A stretch of DNA of 64,000 nt from the NCBI RefSeq assembly GCF_029892045.1, contig NZ_CP120368.1, positions 2,292,001 to 2,356,000 on the forward strand, read 5' to 3'. The notes beneath the pieces are model-generated. The model saw only the letters and a program-made list of their open reading frames with translations, was not told the origin of the DNA and ran no database searches. This document shows, one piece after another, positions 1 to 8,968 of this stretch; the first letter of the stretch is position 1, and every line of letters starts with the position of its first letter. A program made the position numbers and the translations under genes. Origin of the DNA: Sinorhizobium numidicum. Its GTDB lineage: Bacteria; Pseudomonadota; Alphaproteobacteria; Rhizobiales; Rhizobiaceae.

Positions 1-277
1 CTGTCGCCGGGCCGGGCATCAAGCGCCCATTGGGTAGCGGGACCGGCGTCGTGAACGGCAAAGTCGATCACGAGCTTCGCGAGTGCGCGTCGTATCGGCG
101 CGGCGTGTAGTCGCGGCGTGCCTCTTCGCTCGAAGACGTGGGAACGATGACCTTCACATGGTCGTCCGGCCCGAGGCTGACGAAATCCGCAAGGTCCTCA
201 CCGGTGAGTGTGATCCGCAACATAGCGGGGTCAACCGCTCGACATAGCGACCGTGAGCGACCGCCGCCTCAACTCAT
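1..277 (-). pseudogene. Siderophore-interacting protein (SIP/ViuB family) pseudogene, N-terminal part
   Basis: On the minus strand three frames together read like the N-terminus of a siderophore-interacting FAD/NAD(P)H ferric-siderophore reductase. The pieces are AHGRYVERLTP, then MLRITLTGEDLADFVSLG and RDYTPRRYDAHSR, then LVIDFAVHDAGPATQW and ARPGD. RDYTPRRYD is the typical flavin-binding strand of this family. The frame changes near 265-275 (one extra base after ATG AGT), near 225 (one base missing) and near 75 (one base missing). The gene continues past the left edge, so its C-terminal half cannot be seen. The family acts in cytoplasmic iron release from siderophores. This copy should be inactive unless the indels are sequence errors. 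Confidence 0.7.
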
Positions 278-755
278 GACGCACGCGTTCGATGCGAGGG
301 GCGGCCGTTAGGAGACCTGAATGATCTGAAATATTCATTTGTGTCCTTTCGAGACTTTCAGCCTCGGTTCTGCAGGACACAGTCGCGCAGACCGAAACGG
401 GAAAGGCGTTCGATCATACGCGTTGAGTGACGTTAACGCTTACGTGCATGAGCGTGGCGCTCATGCAGATGACGAGGCTTTGTACGATGTCGCCCCACTA
501 GCGGCAAGCCGGGTTGAGGCTTCGCCGTTCACAATATGTTGAGCGGCGTTGTCAACATTATGCATTCCCGCCAGCCAGTCGGGCAAAAGGCGCGCCGCCG
601 GGATATTAACTTAGTAACCTATCGAAATACTGCTGGACGAGACCCCGTTTCTTCTAGATGCTTTGCGGCGTCGACACGGCTCCAATGCGAGCTTGGACCG
701 ATAGGACTGGAGGATAGGCCCCTCATGTCCCGCTCCGAGGAGCGGAGCGCATGTA
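278..755. other. Stretch without a supported gene
   Basis: Short open frames occur here, but none has a convincing ribosome site or a recognisable protein. No RNA gene or obvious repeat was seen. It separates two decayed genes and may itself be degraded coding sequence. Confidence 0.4.
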
Positions 756-1124
756 ATGTCTAGCCGGTTTGTCATCGCCATCGTCGCTCTTGCCTGCACC
801 CTGGCCGGAATCGTCATTTCGCCGGTCGTGGCGAGACTGCCGGCATTTGCGCCGTTAAACACCCATGCCGATGCGATCGTTGATCGGTCCGGCGGGAACA
901 ACGATGCCTCAGGCAAAGCGCCCCATCGCGGAAATTCCCCAGGTGCCGCAACGGCGGTCGAGATTGCCGAAACGAGGAAGGAAGACTACCCGTCGTCATC
1001 AGCACTTTCGCCAACGTGCAAGCGCCGTCCAGCGGTCGTCGATCACGCCTGCGAGAGCAATTCCGTTGATCGAGCCCAGCATCTCGATGTCGGTAAAACC
1101 GCGAAAATATCCGCGCGTGCCTGA
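756..1124 (+). CDS. Possible small exported protein (hypothetical)
   Basis: The frame opens with a good signal-peptide-like stretch (MSSRFVIAIVALACTLAG, hydrophobic through about residue 26). A GAGGAG purine run lies about 10 bases upstream of the ATG at 756. After about residue 80 the sequence overlaps a decayed response regulator on the opposite strand and turns Arg/Ser-rich, so only the first two thirds look protein-like. I do not recognise a family. It may be a genuine small periplasmic protein whose 3' end has run into the pseudogene, or simply a fortuitous frame. Confidence 0.3.
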   Translation: MSSRFVIAIVALACTLAGIVISPVVARLPAFAPLNTHADAIVDRSGGNNDASGKAPHRGNSPGAATAVEIAETRKEDYPSSSALSPTCKRRPAVVDHACESNSVDRAQHLDVGKTAKISARA

Positions 1125-1275
1125 AGCATCTGAAGAGCCTCGTCGGCATTGGCGGCTTGGAAGACCTTGAATCCGGCTTCCATGAGGAAATCGGCCGCCG
1201 TCAAACGCACGAGCGCTCGTCCTCGACGAGAAGCACGACCGGGTTTGCTGACGGGAGCTTATCGATTTCGCGCAG
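1000..1275 (-). pseudogene. CheY-like response regulator remnant
   Basis: Minus-strand frames assemble into a receiver domain: NPVVLLVEDE, then RLTAADFLMEAGFKVFQAAN and DEALQML, then FTDIEMLGSINGIALA and DDRW. These match the acidic pocket (EDE), the phosphoacceptor strand (TDIEM) and the following helix of single-domain regulators common in Rhizobiaceae. The joins need one missing base near 1215 and another near 1110, and the C-terminal strand-helix part fades into noise below 1000. It lies just downstream of an intact regulator and kinase on the same strand, so it may be a decayed paralogue of that regulator. Confidence 0.65.
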
Positions 1276-1357
1276 GCGAAGTCTCCAACAATTGCGCGAA
1301 ACGCCGAACGTGGGTCTTTGTCCCGCTGGAGGATCCGCGTACAGCGCCGTGTCAGAT

Positions 1358-1723
1358 TCAGTCCTTGCAAAGACGGGCGACGGCCGCAGCAAGAAAGGCC
1401 GCGTCAACAGGCTTCGGGATGACTTCCCGATCCTTTAGATCCGGAGGTAGCTTTTCGTCGGAATAGCCGGTCAGAAATGCGAATGGCACTCCCTTGGCAT
1501 TCAGGCGTTCCGCCACCGGAAGACTTGTTTCGTTCCGCAGTTGAATGTCGAGCAGTGCAAGATCGATTTCCTGCTTCTCTATGGCCTGGAGCGCCGTTTT
1601 CACCGAAGGGACAGGGCCAACCACCTGGTATCCTGCTTCGCGGAGGCTAGCTGCGTGATCTTCCGCAATGAGCCATTCGTCTTCGACAATCAGGACGCGA
1701 GCGCGCCCGCGCATGGAGCTCAC
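1358..1723 (-). CDS. Single-domain response regulator
   Basis: This 121-residue protein is one receiver domain with no output domain. It shows the acidic pair in VLIVEDEWLIAEDH, the phosphoacceptor Asp in LALLDIQL (about residue 60), the Thr of FLTGYS and the Lys of VIPKPVD. Its GTG start follows the kinase stop codon directly (TAG GTG), and an ATG lies three codons further in. The pair is therefore co-transcribed and probably translationally coupled. Single receivers of this type normally receive phosphate from HWE/HisKA_2 kinases or act as a phosphate sink. The neighbouring kinase is the obvious partner, though this is inferred from position. Confidence 0.88.
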   Translation of the reverse strand: MSSMRGRARVLIVEDEWLIAEDHAASLREAGYQVVGPVPSVKTALQAIEKQEIDLALLDIQLRNETSLPVAERLNAKGVPFAFLTGYSDEKLPPDLKDREVIPKPVDAAFLAAAVARLCKD

Positions 1724-4700
1724 CTACCTTTCATACGGAAATGAAATCCGCACCAACAGGCCTTCCGGACGGAACAAAGTCTCCACTTCGCCGTCGAGCC
1801 GGTAGCCGATCTCTCCCTTGAGCAGAGAAAGGCCGAAGCCCTCCTTCTCCGGTTTCGTCACAGGCGGGCCATCATTTTCCTGCCAGGCGAGCCGGAAGCG
1901 GTCATTCGCCAATTCCCACTCAACGAGAACCTTCCCTTCTGATTTGCTCAGGGCACCATATTTCGACGCGTTGGTCGCGAGTTCATGGATCGCCATGCCT
2001 ACCGACAGACCCTGCTGCGGGTTGAGGCGGAGGTCTGGCCCACGCAACTCGAAGCGACTGGAGCCGAACGCTTCGAGTTCCTGCCGGACAAGGTCTTCGA
2101 CAGGAGCCTCGGTCCAGTGCGACTGGGTCAAGAGACCATATGCTCGGGCCATTGCCTGCAAACGACCGTTCAGCGCCGCGTGGAATTCCCTGGGTGACCG
2201 CGAGCCCTCCAACGTGTGGTTGGCGATGCTGATCACCACGGCAAGCATGTTCTTGACCCGATGATTGAGCTCCGAGACCAGCGTCTGCTGGTGCGCCTCG
2301 GCTTCAGCCATTCTTGTCACGTCGACCACAGTGACGACGACACCTTCGATGCGCGCCGCCTCGTCGCGATAAGGTATCAAGCGTACCAGGTAGTGTTTTC
2401 CGTCTCCGTCGCGAGCAACGCGATGTTCCATGACGTCTCCCGTTTTGAAGACCGAGGCGATCTGTTCCTTAAGCTCGGGATAGTCGAGCTTGCTCGAAAG
2501 CTCTGTGAGAGGCCGGCCTATGTCGGATAGCCGAATGTTGAAGAACGAGGATGCCGCCGGCGTAAAATTACGGATGACGAGGTTGCGGTCCAGGAAGACC
2601 GTCGCGATCTGGGTGCTCTCGAACAGGTTTTTAAGATCGCTGTTCGCGTGATCGAGCTCCTCGATTTTTCCGCTTAATTCCGCGTTAATCGTGCTCAGCT
2701 CTTCATTGAGGGACTGCATTTCCTCTTTCGAGGCTTCGAGTTCCTCATTTGTCGATTGCGCCTCCTCGTTGACCGAAACGAGCTCCTCGTTAGAGGCTTT
2801 CAGTTCTTCAAGGGCCGTCTCGTATTCCTCGATTGTCGATTGCAGCCGCTCCCGCGTCTCGCGCAACTCACGCTCCAGATCGGTGGTGACATTCGGACCG
2901 CGCCCGCGCTGTTGGGCCTCCACACGGCTTTGCGCCGGCCCGGCGGGATCGAACACGATCAGGTAGAGAGGCTCGCCGGCTCCCCTATTCGCCAATGGCT
3001 CAACGGTCAAAGTGATCGATTGAACCCGATCATCGTCGTCATCGATGACGACATTTTCGCGCACCACGATATTTTGCGTGGAGACGGCCTCACGCAATGC
3101 CGCCCGCAAATCGAGTCGCAGGCCCCGCCTCGCCGTTGTCAGGATTTGGCGGCTCGGGGCGCCTTGCGGAAGCTCGAGATATTTGCCTGTTCGAGCGGAG
3201 TAGTAGAACGCCTCTCCATCGCCGTTGACGACCACGTGCGCCGGCGCAAACCGCTCAAGAACGTGCGCCTCGACCGCCTGTCGCAATGGATAGGACGCGA
3301 CCCTCCCTCCATCGCCATGACGTGCGGCGGTGGTAACCGTCCGCGGCTCTCCTGCGAGGGCCGGAAGCCTGGGCACCACCGAGGCATGTTCCCGCGCCTG
3401 AAAAATGCGGTTCTTCTTATCGAGCGTTGAGAAGAGGTCCCCGTGCTGACTGATGCTTTCAGAGGTTCCGAGGAAGAGATAGCCACCTGGCTTAAGCGAA
3501 TAGTGGAAGGTGGGAATGACCCGGTTCTGCATCTCTTGACTTAAATAGATCAGCAGATTGCGGCAGGACACCATATCCATGCGCGAGAAAGGAGGATCGC
3601 GAGTGACGCTATGTGGTGAGAACACGCAGAGTTCACGCACGTCGTTGCTGATGACAAAGCTCGAACCGTCGTTATTGAAGTAGCGTTGTTTGCGCTCGGG
3701 CGTAAGCCCTTGCAGCAGCGCTGCTGGATAGCGGCCGGCTCGCGCGACGCTAAGTGCTGGTTCATCAATGTCCGTGGCGAAAATCTGGACGCGTGGCACC
3801 TCCGACAGTTTCTCCATATGCTCGCGCATGAGGATCCCCAGCGAATACACTTCTTCGCCCGTCGCACAGCCCGGAACCCACACCCGTACGGTGTCACTTG
3901 CCCCTCGCCCCTCGAACAGACGAGGGATCACCAGTTGATCGAGTACGTTGAACGCATCGGGGTCGCGGAAGAAGTTCGTGACATTGATCAAGAGGTCGCG
4001 AAAGAGATTCGTCACCTCGGCGGAATCGCTCCTGAGCAAGTTGATGTAATCGGGCAAGGTTTGGAGCTGCAGGATCTGCATGCGTCGCTTCACACGCCGC
4101 AGGAATGTTTTCGGTTTATAGCCGGAAAAATCGTGTCCCGAGTGGCTGCGAAGAAGCGCATAGATCTCGGCCCGAGCTTGCTGAAGATCAGCCGCCTCCT
4201 GGCCCGCCAGATCTTGAAGGGTGTTGAAGCTATGCGCGAAGGCGACGAGTTTCTCGCCCATTTGATCGGCCGGCACTGCAATATCGATCACGCCGCTGGA
4301 AATCGCACTTTGCGGCATGTCCGGGTTGCGCGGGCCCGTACTGTCGCTTGCCTGCGCGATCGTCAGGCCGCCGCGCTCCTTGATAGCCTTCGCTCCCAGC
4401 GTTCCGTCACCATCCGCGCCGGAAAGGATGATACCGACAGCATGTTCTCCTTTATCTTCGGCCAGCGTGCTCAGAAAGATATCGATCGGCTTGCGCTCCC
4501 GATTTGTGGCGTTGGGCCGGCGCACCCGCAATCGCCCGTCGTCGATGGAAAGGATCGTGTTCTGCGGCATGACGTAGACATGGCCGGGTTCCGTCGTCAT
4601 CCCGTCCTCGGCCACGAACACCGGCATATCGGTGTAGCGGCCCACCACCTCGTGAAGTAAGCTTACCCGTTCGGGGCTCAAATGTGTGACTATGACGAAG

Positions 4701-4810
4701 GCCATGTTCGTGCCGGCCGGAAGGCCTCGGAAGAAGCCTTCCATCGCAGGAATGCCACCGGCTGACGCGCCGATGCCAACAATCGGAAATTTGTTGTATG
4801 CGGATGTCAT
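1724..4810 (-). CDS. CheB-CheR-PAS hybrid HWE sensor histidine kinase
   Basis: This 1028-residue protein has four parts. Residues about 8-190 are a CheB methylesterase domain (GASAGG with Ser16, His43 in VTHLS, SGADGDGT). Residues about 215-480 are a CheR methyltransferase domain (GCATGEEVYSL, ATDID, CRNLLIYL). A long Glu-rich coiled coil of repeated NEEL units precedes a PAS domain at about 735-850. The C-terminus is a kinase with H-box ELNHRVKN and N-box HELATNASKYGALS, typical of HWE-type kinases. There are no membrane segments, so it is predicted cytoplasmic. Such proteins couple methylation-type sensing to a two-component output. It is followed directly by a single-domain response regulator. 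Confidence 0.93.
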   Translation of the reverse strand: MTSAYNKFPIVGIGASAGGIPAMEGFFRGLPAGTNMAFVIVTHLSPERVSLLHEVVGRYTDMPVFVAEDGMTTEPGHVYVMPQNTILSIDDGRLRVRRPNATNRERKPIDIFLSTLAEDKGEHAVGIILSGADGDGTLGAKAIKERGGLTIAQASDSTGPRNPDMPQSAISSGVIDIAVPADQMGEKLVAFAHSFNTLQDLAGQEAADLQQARAEIYALLRSHSGHDFSGYKPKTFLRRVKRRMQILQLQTLPDYINLLRSDSAEVTNLFRDLLINVTNFFRDPDAFNVLDQLVIPRLFEGRGASDTVRVWVPGCATGEEVYSLGILMREHMEKLSEVPRVQIFATDIDEPALSVARAGRYPAALLQGLTPERKQRYFNNDGSSFVISNDVRELCVFSPHSVTRDPPFSRMDMVSCRNLLIYLSQEMQNRVIPTFHYSLKPGGYLFLGTSESISQHGDLFSTLDKKNRIFQAREHASVVPRLPALAGEPRTVTTAARHGDGGRVASYPLRQAVEAHVLERFAPAHVVVNGDGEAFYYSARTGKYLELPQGAPSRQILTTARRGLRLDLRAALREAVSTQNIVVRENVVIDDDDDRVQSITLTVEPLANRGAGEPLYLIVFDPAGPAQSRVEAQQRGRGPNVTTDLERELRETRERLQSTIEEYETALEELKASNEELVSVNEEAQSTNEELEASKEEMQSLNEELSTINAELSGKIEELDHANSDLKNLFESTQIATVFLDRNLVIRNFTPAASSFFNIRLSDIGRPLTELSSKLDYPELKEQIASVFKTGDVMEHRVARDGDGKHYLVRLIPYRDEAARIEGVVVTVVDVTRMAEAEAHQQTLVSELNHRVKNMLAVVISIANHTLEGSRSPREFHAALNGRLQAMARAYGLLTQSHWTEAPVEDLVRQELEAFGSSRFELRGPDLRLNPQQGLSVGMAIHELATNASKYGALSKSEGKVLVEWELANDRFRLAWQENDGPPVTKPEKEGFGLSLLKGEIGYRLDGEVETLFRPEGLLVRISFPYER

Positions 4811-5130
4811 GCGACGACCTCGATTGTCACAATATCAACGAATGACATTGAAGATTGATCCCCGACAGTAAGCCCAAGCGCAATCTGCCGCCAGCAAGCT
4901 CCACCCGAAATTGCGCCTGGCATTACCCGACGAGGTGAATCGATGGACAGGTAGCCAAGGGCAAGGTTGCTGCCGCGATCGTCTCTTTTTCTTGCGAAGC
5001 ACAAGTTGCGAAATGGCATACCGAACTGTTCGTGGCATCATTATTTACTGCCGCAAGTTCGAGGCGCAAACCAGAATCCGTCGCGGGCGGGTCCTTTCGG
5101 ATGGGCGGCGGCGAGTGCTGCTTATTGGCT
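4811..5130. other. Intergenic region without a supported gene
   Basis: About 320 bases between the kinase start and a RIME copy. It should hold the kinase promoter on the minus strand, but no clear -35/-10 pair or operator could be picked out by eye. Short frames on both strands have no protein character. Confidence 0.4.
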
Positions 5131-5234
5131 ACTGCATGTTTCCATAAATCGGAGCCGATTTAAGGATAAAACATGCAGCAATTCAAAGTGCTACAGCGAC
5201 CTTTGTGCGTCTGAAAAGACGCACGGCGCTGTAG
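5131..5234 (+). repeat. RIME1-type two-palindrome intergenic element
   Basis: Complete copy. Palindrome 1 runs from ACTGCATGTTTCC to ACATGCAG around TCGGAGCCGA. It is joined by ATTCAAAGTG to palindrome 2, CTACAGCG...TGCGTCTGAAAAGACGCA...CGCTGTAG. The same unit recurs many times in this window. Confidence 0.93.
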
Positions 5235-5318
5235 CAGGGAAGGCTTCTGGCGGCCGAGACGAAGCTCGGCTACCAAGCGCGCGTTTGAATGGCGGGTGGC
5301 GGCGCTGTAGGGCCCGTA

Positions 5319-5897
5319 TTACCCTTCGACATCCTGGGGCGCGGTTTCGACCCCGTGTGGCGCCCGTTCGGGATGCTCTCGGCTTATCTCGCCGCGGAGT
5401 GCGACGAGATCAATGAAGTGATCGGCCTGGCGGCGCAGGTCGTCGGCAATCATCGGCGGCTGCGTCGACATGGTCGAGACCACCGAGACCTTGCGGCCCT
5501 TGCGCTGCAGCGCCTCGACCAGCGTCGTGAAATCGCCGTCACCTGAGAAGATCACCAGATGATCGACGGTGTTGGACATCTCGAGGGCGTCGATTGCCAG
5601 CTCTACGTCCATGCTGCCCTTGATCTTGCGCCGCCCGAGGGCGTCGGTGAATTCCCTCGCTGGCTTGGTGACGACCTGATAGCCGTTATAGTCGAGCCAA
5701 TCAATCAGCGGGCGGATTGAGGAAAATTCCAGCCCCTCGATGAGCGTCGTGTAGTAGTAGGCCCGCAGCAGATACCCGCGTTTCTGAAACGCCTTGAGCA
5801 GCTTGCGGTAATCGATATCGAAACCGAGGCTCTTCGATGCGGCGTAGAGATTGGCGCCGTCGATGAAAAGAACGATTTTCTCGCGAGGATCGAACAT
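5319..5897 (-). CDS. NYN-domain (LabA/DUF88-type) protein, putative ribonuclease
   Basis: The protein opens with the NYN acidic strand KIVLFIDGANLY (Asp13). It continues with KGSMDVELAIDAL near residue 100 and FSGDGDFTTLV near residue 120, giving the cluster of Asp residues that binds metal in the PIN-like NYN fold. The ATG at 5897 is chosen because it follows GAAAGAGAAGCC; the frame is open ten codons further upstream but without a better ribosome site. The last 30 residues are charged and probably disordered. The family is predicted to cut RNA, and the cellular target is unknown. It stands alone, with a RIME copy downstream. Confidence 0.85.
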   Translation of the reverse strand: MFDPREKIVLFIDGANLYAASKSLGFDIDYRKLLKAFQKRGYLLRAYYYTTLIEGLEFSSIRPLIDWLDYNGYQVVTKPAREFTDALGRRKIKGSMDVELAIDALEMSNTVDHLVIFSGDGDFTTLVEALQRKGRKVSVVSTMSTQPPMIADDLRRQADHFIDLVALRGEISREHPERAPHGVETAPQDVEG

Positions 5898-6299
5898 TGT
5901 GGCTTCTCTTTCTTCCCCACGCACTGACCAGGTTCCGAACTTAAGCTCATCCGCTACTTGGCGGAATAGAACTCTCGTTGAATATCCTACGCCAAAACGG
6001 AATAGCCGGGAGCCCCATTATACCAAACCTGCAACTGTGGTTAATCGCATTGGGCATGGACCGACCCACGCTGAGCGGCGAAACCCTCCCAAAAGAGGAG
6101 TGCTCGCGATCATCGGCACTGTTCTGCGTGGCAAGTAAGTTTCGTGGCTCAGCCGCTGCTTGTATGCCGGCCATGGGCCACTACTTTTTGGGACTCGTAA
6201 ACCCCTTAGCTAGAGGTACAATCCTAAACGTACGGCAGATTTACCCGGGCGCTCGCGGGAAACGTTCCCGCCTTTCGCCCCTAGAGAGGAGATCGAGCC
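5898..6299. other. Intergenic region without a supported gene
   Basis: About 400 bases between divergently transcribed genes. It must carry both promoters, and nothing else recognisable was found. Confidence 0.4.
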
Positions 6300-6509
6300 A
6301 TGCGTTCTCTGAGTGGTTTGCGCGACTATCCTATTCTGATGCCTGACGATATCGAGTTGCTGCAGAGCGTCTTCGATCGCGAGTTGCGGGTACGGAACCT
6401 CAAATGCAACAGTGAAGAGGCCGAACTTCTCGCCATGAGACTTATCGAGCTCTACCAAGCTGGAGTTAAGCAGCCGGAGGCCCTGCGCAATAGAATTGAC
6501 GGGAGTTGA
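6300..6509 (+). CDS. Small hypothetical protein (69 aa)
   Basis: The ATG at 6300 is preceded by AGAGAGGAGATCGAGCC, a strong ribosome site. The product is soluble and mixed in charge, with a helix-rich middle (DDIELLQSVFDREL, EEAELLAMRLIELYQAG). The pattern suggests a small helical protein of the kind common in rhizobia, but I cannot name a family or function. A hairpin begins about 10 bases after the stop codon. Confidence 0.7.
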   Translation: MRSLSGLRDYPILMPDDIELLQSVFDRELRVRNLKCNSEEAELLAMRLIELYQAGVKQPEALRNRIDGS

Positions 6510-6518
6510 AACAAAAAA

Positions 6519-6542
6519 GCCCGTAATTCGACCAACGGGCTG
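6519..6542 (-). terminator. Rho-independent terminator (best on minus strand)
   Basis: AGCCCGT and ACGGGCT form a hairpin with a ten-base loop. Read on the minus strand the stem is followed by TTTTTTG, a proper U-tract. It can close the minus-strand unit at 7360-6715 and also lies just after the plus-strand small gene at 6509, so it may act for both. Confidence 0.7.
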
Positions 6543-6601
6543 CAACGAGGCGATGTGCATGTTTGTGCGCCTATTCTGACCGAAGGGGCGCCGCGCATCA
6601 T

Positions 6602-6702
6602 CTACAGTGCCGCGCGTCTTTTAAGACGCACAAAGGTCGCTGTAGCACTTTGAATTACTGCATGTTTCCTAAAATCGGCTCCGATTTAAGGAAACATGCA
6701 GT
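6602..6702 (-). repeat. RIME1-type element, reverse orientation
   Basis: Complete copy in reverse, from CTACAGTGCCGCGCG to AACATGCAG, with both palindromes recognisable. Confidence 0.9.
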
Positions 6703-6714
6703 AGTCCGCGGCCC

Positions 6715-6822
6715 TCATTTCCGCGGCAATCCCGGTTGGGTCCACCGCGGCCCAATCAGCAGCAGCAACAAAGCCGCTGCCAGCGGCAATGACAGAACTA
6801 CGACGAACAGTGCGGCTTCCAT
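6715..6822 (-). CDS. 35-residue single-span membrane protein
   Basis: An ATG at 6822 follows AGGAAGAAGCGCC, a good ribosome site. It opens a 35-codon frame with one strongly hydrophobic segment (residues about 4-24, LFVVVLSLPLAAALLLLLIG) and a basic tail ending PGLPRK. It begins 32 bases after the stop of the DUF892 gene on the same strand, and a terminator lies beyond the RIME copy downstream, so the two probably form one unit. I know no family. The reading frame, ribosome site and TM segment are the only support. Confidence 0.6.
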   Translation of the reverse strand: MEAALFVVVLSLPLAAALLLLLIGPRWTQPGLPRK

Positions 6823-6853
6823 GGCGCTTCTTCCTGGAGCCGGCTTAGCTCCG

Positions 6854-7360
6854 TCAATGTTTGGCGGTCAGGTCCTGCTGATCGCGTTCGAGAAACTTGC
6901 GGGTGATGGCAGCGGCGTGTTCATCGAGCCATTGCGCCATTGCCAACTCCTGCTGCAGGATGGTTTCGCAGACACGCTTGGTCTCCTGATCGCCGGCATA
7001 GTCAGCGGCGGCAATGAGGATCTTATAGCTGGCGATCTCCATCTGTTCGAAGGTGTAGCTGGCAAGCGAGCCTTTGACGACCTCGTCATCGACGAACAGA
7101 CCGCTCAAGCCTTGGCCGAAGGCGACAATCTTGCCGGTAATGTCCTTGAGGGTGGAGGTTCCACCGCCGACCCGTTCCAGGCATCGTTCCAGCATGGCGG
7201 CCTGATCGCGGGTTTCCTGCAGATGCTTGTCGATCCGGGCTTTGAGCTCCGGGTAGTTTTCCAGTCGCGATGACTGGCTGGTCAGCATGGTTATCGCCTG
7301 CTCTTCCATTGCGTGCGCATCCCTCAGCCACGCATGCAGGTGATCTCTCGGATTAGCCAT
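6854..7360 (-). CDS. DUF892 (YciE/YciF-like) ferritin-like stress protein
   Basis: The 168-residue product is all-helical, with paired segments typical of the DUF892 ferritin-like four-helix bundle: HAWLRDAHAMEEQAITMLTS, ELKARIDKHLQETRDQAAM, SLASYTFEQMEIASYKILI and GDQETKRVCETILQQE. Acidic and His residues sit where metal ligands lie in the family. The start is placed at 7360 (MANPRDHLHAW) after GGAAAGGAACACG; the longer open frame upstream is Arg-rich and unlike protein. Members are induced by osmotic and oxidative stress in other bacteria. The exact role is not settled. A tiny membrane protein gene follows. Confidence 0.88.
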   Translation of the reverse strand: MANPRDHLHAWLRDAHAMEEQAITMLTSQSSRLENYPELKARIDKHLQETRDQAAMLERCLERVGGGTSTLKDITGKIVAFGQGLSGLFVDDEVVKGSLASYTFEQMEIASYKILIAAADYAGDQETKRVCETILQQELAMAQWLDEHAAAITRKFLERDQQDLTAKH

Positions 7361-7501
7361 TAACGTGTTCCTTTCCTGCCTCTTGGCTTCACAACCGAAG
7401 ATCTCCTTGAAAGTTCCACAGATTGCTTTCACGCGCCGCCTCCGTTGAGCAGATGTGCCAACATGGCGGGGCAAAGCACGAGCTCGAAACGAGTGCCGCC
7501 G

Positions 7502-8704
7502 TCACGATCGATGTATATCCGATTGGACGAGGCGGCCGATGACGACGAAAATCACAACGGCGACGCCCCCCGTACCTGCAGTGATCGCCAAAGACGACGT
7601 CACTCCGATCCCCGCCATCGCCAATGCCAGCACGAACGGGGCCGTAGCCGAAATGATCAGACGTGCGGCCATCATTTTCCCCTGAAGCTTGCCATAGCCT
7701 TCGCTGCCGAACAGCATCAGCGGCAGCGTCCCCGTTACGATGCTGAGAAGCCCGTTTCCAAGGCCGAAAACGACGGCAAAGGCCATCGCGCCCGAAATTG
7801 ACGGCGCTGTGAGGATCAGAATAACCACGCCACCCGGCATCAGAGCGGCAGCAATCATCGCCAGAATGGTCGGCGGGAGATTGCGGCCGAGCAGCATGTT
7901 CGTCAGTCGGCTGAGGACTTGGGACGGACCGAACAAAGTTCCGACCAGGGACGCCAAGGCACCAAGTCCGAGGCCCGAGAGCAGCGGCACCATGTGAACC
8001 AGCACTGCCGAACTTACCAGGGATTGCAGGGAAAAACCTGTGATCATCAGTAGCAGGCCAAGCGGGCGCGCGGCGGGGGCAAGCACGCCATTGATGGGCG
8101 GCGGGAGAGCGGTCGATGACACCGCTTGTCGATCCTTGCCGACGCCGCGTGCAAGCCACGCGTGCAGCGGCAGGCAAACGAAGAGGTTTAGCGCAGCGAA
8201 CACGAGGTAGACATTCTGCCACGAGAGCTCGGCGTGAAGAGCCGTGGTGATCGGCCAGAAAATGGTCGACGCAAAACCGGCAATCAGCGTTAGATAGGTA
8301 ATGCTGCGTTGGGCCGCCTCCGGCCGGATCTGCACCAGCAGCGCAAAGGCGGCACCATATTGAACCAGGTTCGCGGCGGTCTCGATCGCGATCAACGCAG
8401 CGATAAAGGCCGCCTTCCCGGGCGCCATGGCACAACCAGTCAGCGCGGCGGCCGCCAGAGCCGAACCGATCGTCATCACTCGTCCCGCACCGATCCGATC
8501 GAGCAGCGCTCCCATCCAAGGCGCCGTCAAGCCACCGATCAGGAGCGCAGCCGAAAGAACGCCGAAAATCCACTCGCTTGGCCAGCCAAGATCTGCGGCC
8601 ATATCCGGCGCCAGAATGCTGAAGCTGTAGTAAAGCGTTCCGTAACCGATGATCTGCGTCACGCCGAGGGCGAGAATTGCGGCAATCGGCGGACGTTTGC
8701 TCAT
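7502..8704 (-). CDS. MFS transporter
   Basis: This 400-residue protein has about twelve hydrophobic segments. It shows the MFS loop 2-3 motif region (GALLDRIGAGRV) and a long central loop near residues 190-215. It lies downstream of arsR and a decayed arsC on the same strand. A role in arsenic or organic-arsenical export, as for MFS exporters in other rhizobial ars loci, is therefore a reasonable inference, but the sequence alone does not define the substrate. The ATG at 8704 starts MSKRPPIAAILALGVTQI, a normal cytoplasmic N-terminus. Confidence 0.85.
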   Translation of the reverse strand: MSKRPPIAAILALGVTQIIGYGTLYYSFSILAPDMAADLGWPSEWIFGVLSAALLIGGLTAPWMGALLDRIGAGRVMTIGSALAAAALTGCAMAPGKAAFIAALIAIETAANLVQYGAAFALLVQIRPEAAQRSITYLTLIAGFASTIFWPITTALHAELSWQNVYLVFAALNLFVCLPLHAWLARGVGKDRQAVSSTALPPPINGVLAPAARPLGLLLMITGFSLQSLVSSAVLVHMVPLLSGLGLGALASLVGTLFGPSQVLSRLTNMLLGRNLPPTILAMIAAALMPGGVVILILTAPSISGAMAFAVVFGLGNGLLSIVTGTLPLMLFGSEGYGKLQGKMMAARLIISATAPFVLALAMAGIGVTSSLAITAGTGGVAVVIFVVIGRLVQSDIHRS

Positions 8705-8783
8705 TTGGATTTCAGGCTCGCACGCTGTTTCAGGTTCCCTGTCTTTGCTCGCTACAGCGATCGGTCAGGTGGGGCGAAGAGGA

Positions 8784-8968
8784 TCAGGGGTAAATCCCGG
8801 TTCCTAATGGAGAACGCATGCGCCGGCGTTCAGGCGCGTCAAGCATCCCCCGCGCCCACGGATGCATTTTGCTTTTCGGACTGCTCCCGTCAGGGAGGCG
8901 CGGAACCGGCCCTCTCCTGCGCCTCGATTGCCGGTGCAAAGCACGTCGTAGGCCTGATCGGCGCTCAT
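8784..8968 (-). pseudogene. arsC: Arsenate reductase (arsC, thioredoxin-coupled type) remnant
   Basis: The ATG at 8968 overlaps the arsR stop (ATGA). The frame begins MSADQAYDVLCTGN, matching the start and Cys P-loop (normally LFLCTGNSARS) of low-molecular-weight-phosphatase-type arsenate reductases. The rest of the P-loop is gone. GRFRA follows, and then in another frame GSSPKSKMHPWA, the family's GRFRA..AGS.PK..VHP stretch. The remaining two thirds of the enzyme are missing. So arsC has suffered an internal deletion and at least one frameshift while keeping its coupled position after arsR. Confidence 0.7.

Noticed and set aside
339..763. Two short plus-strand frames near the left edge
   Set aside because: No ribosome sites, random-looking composition and no recognisable domain.
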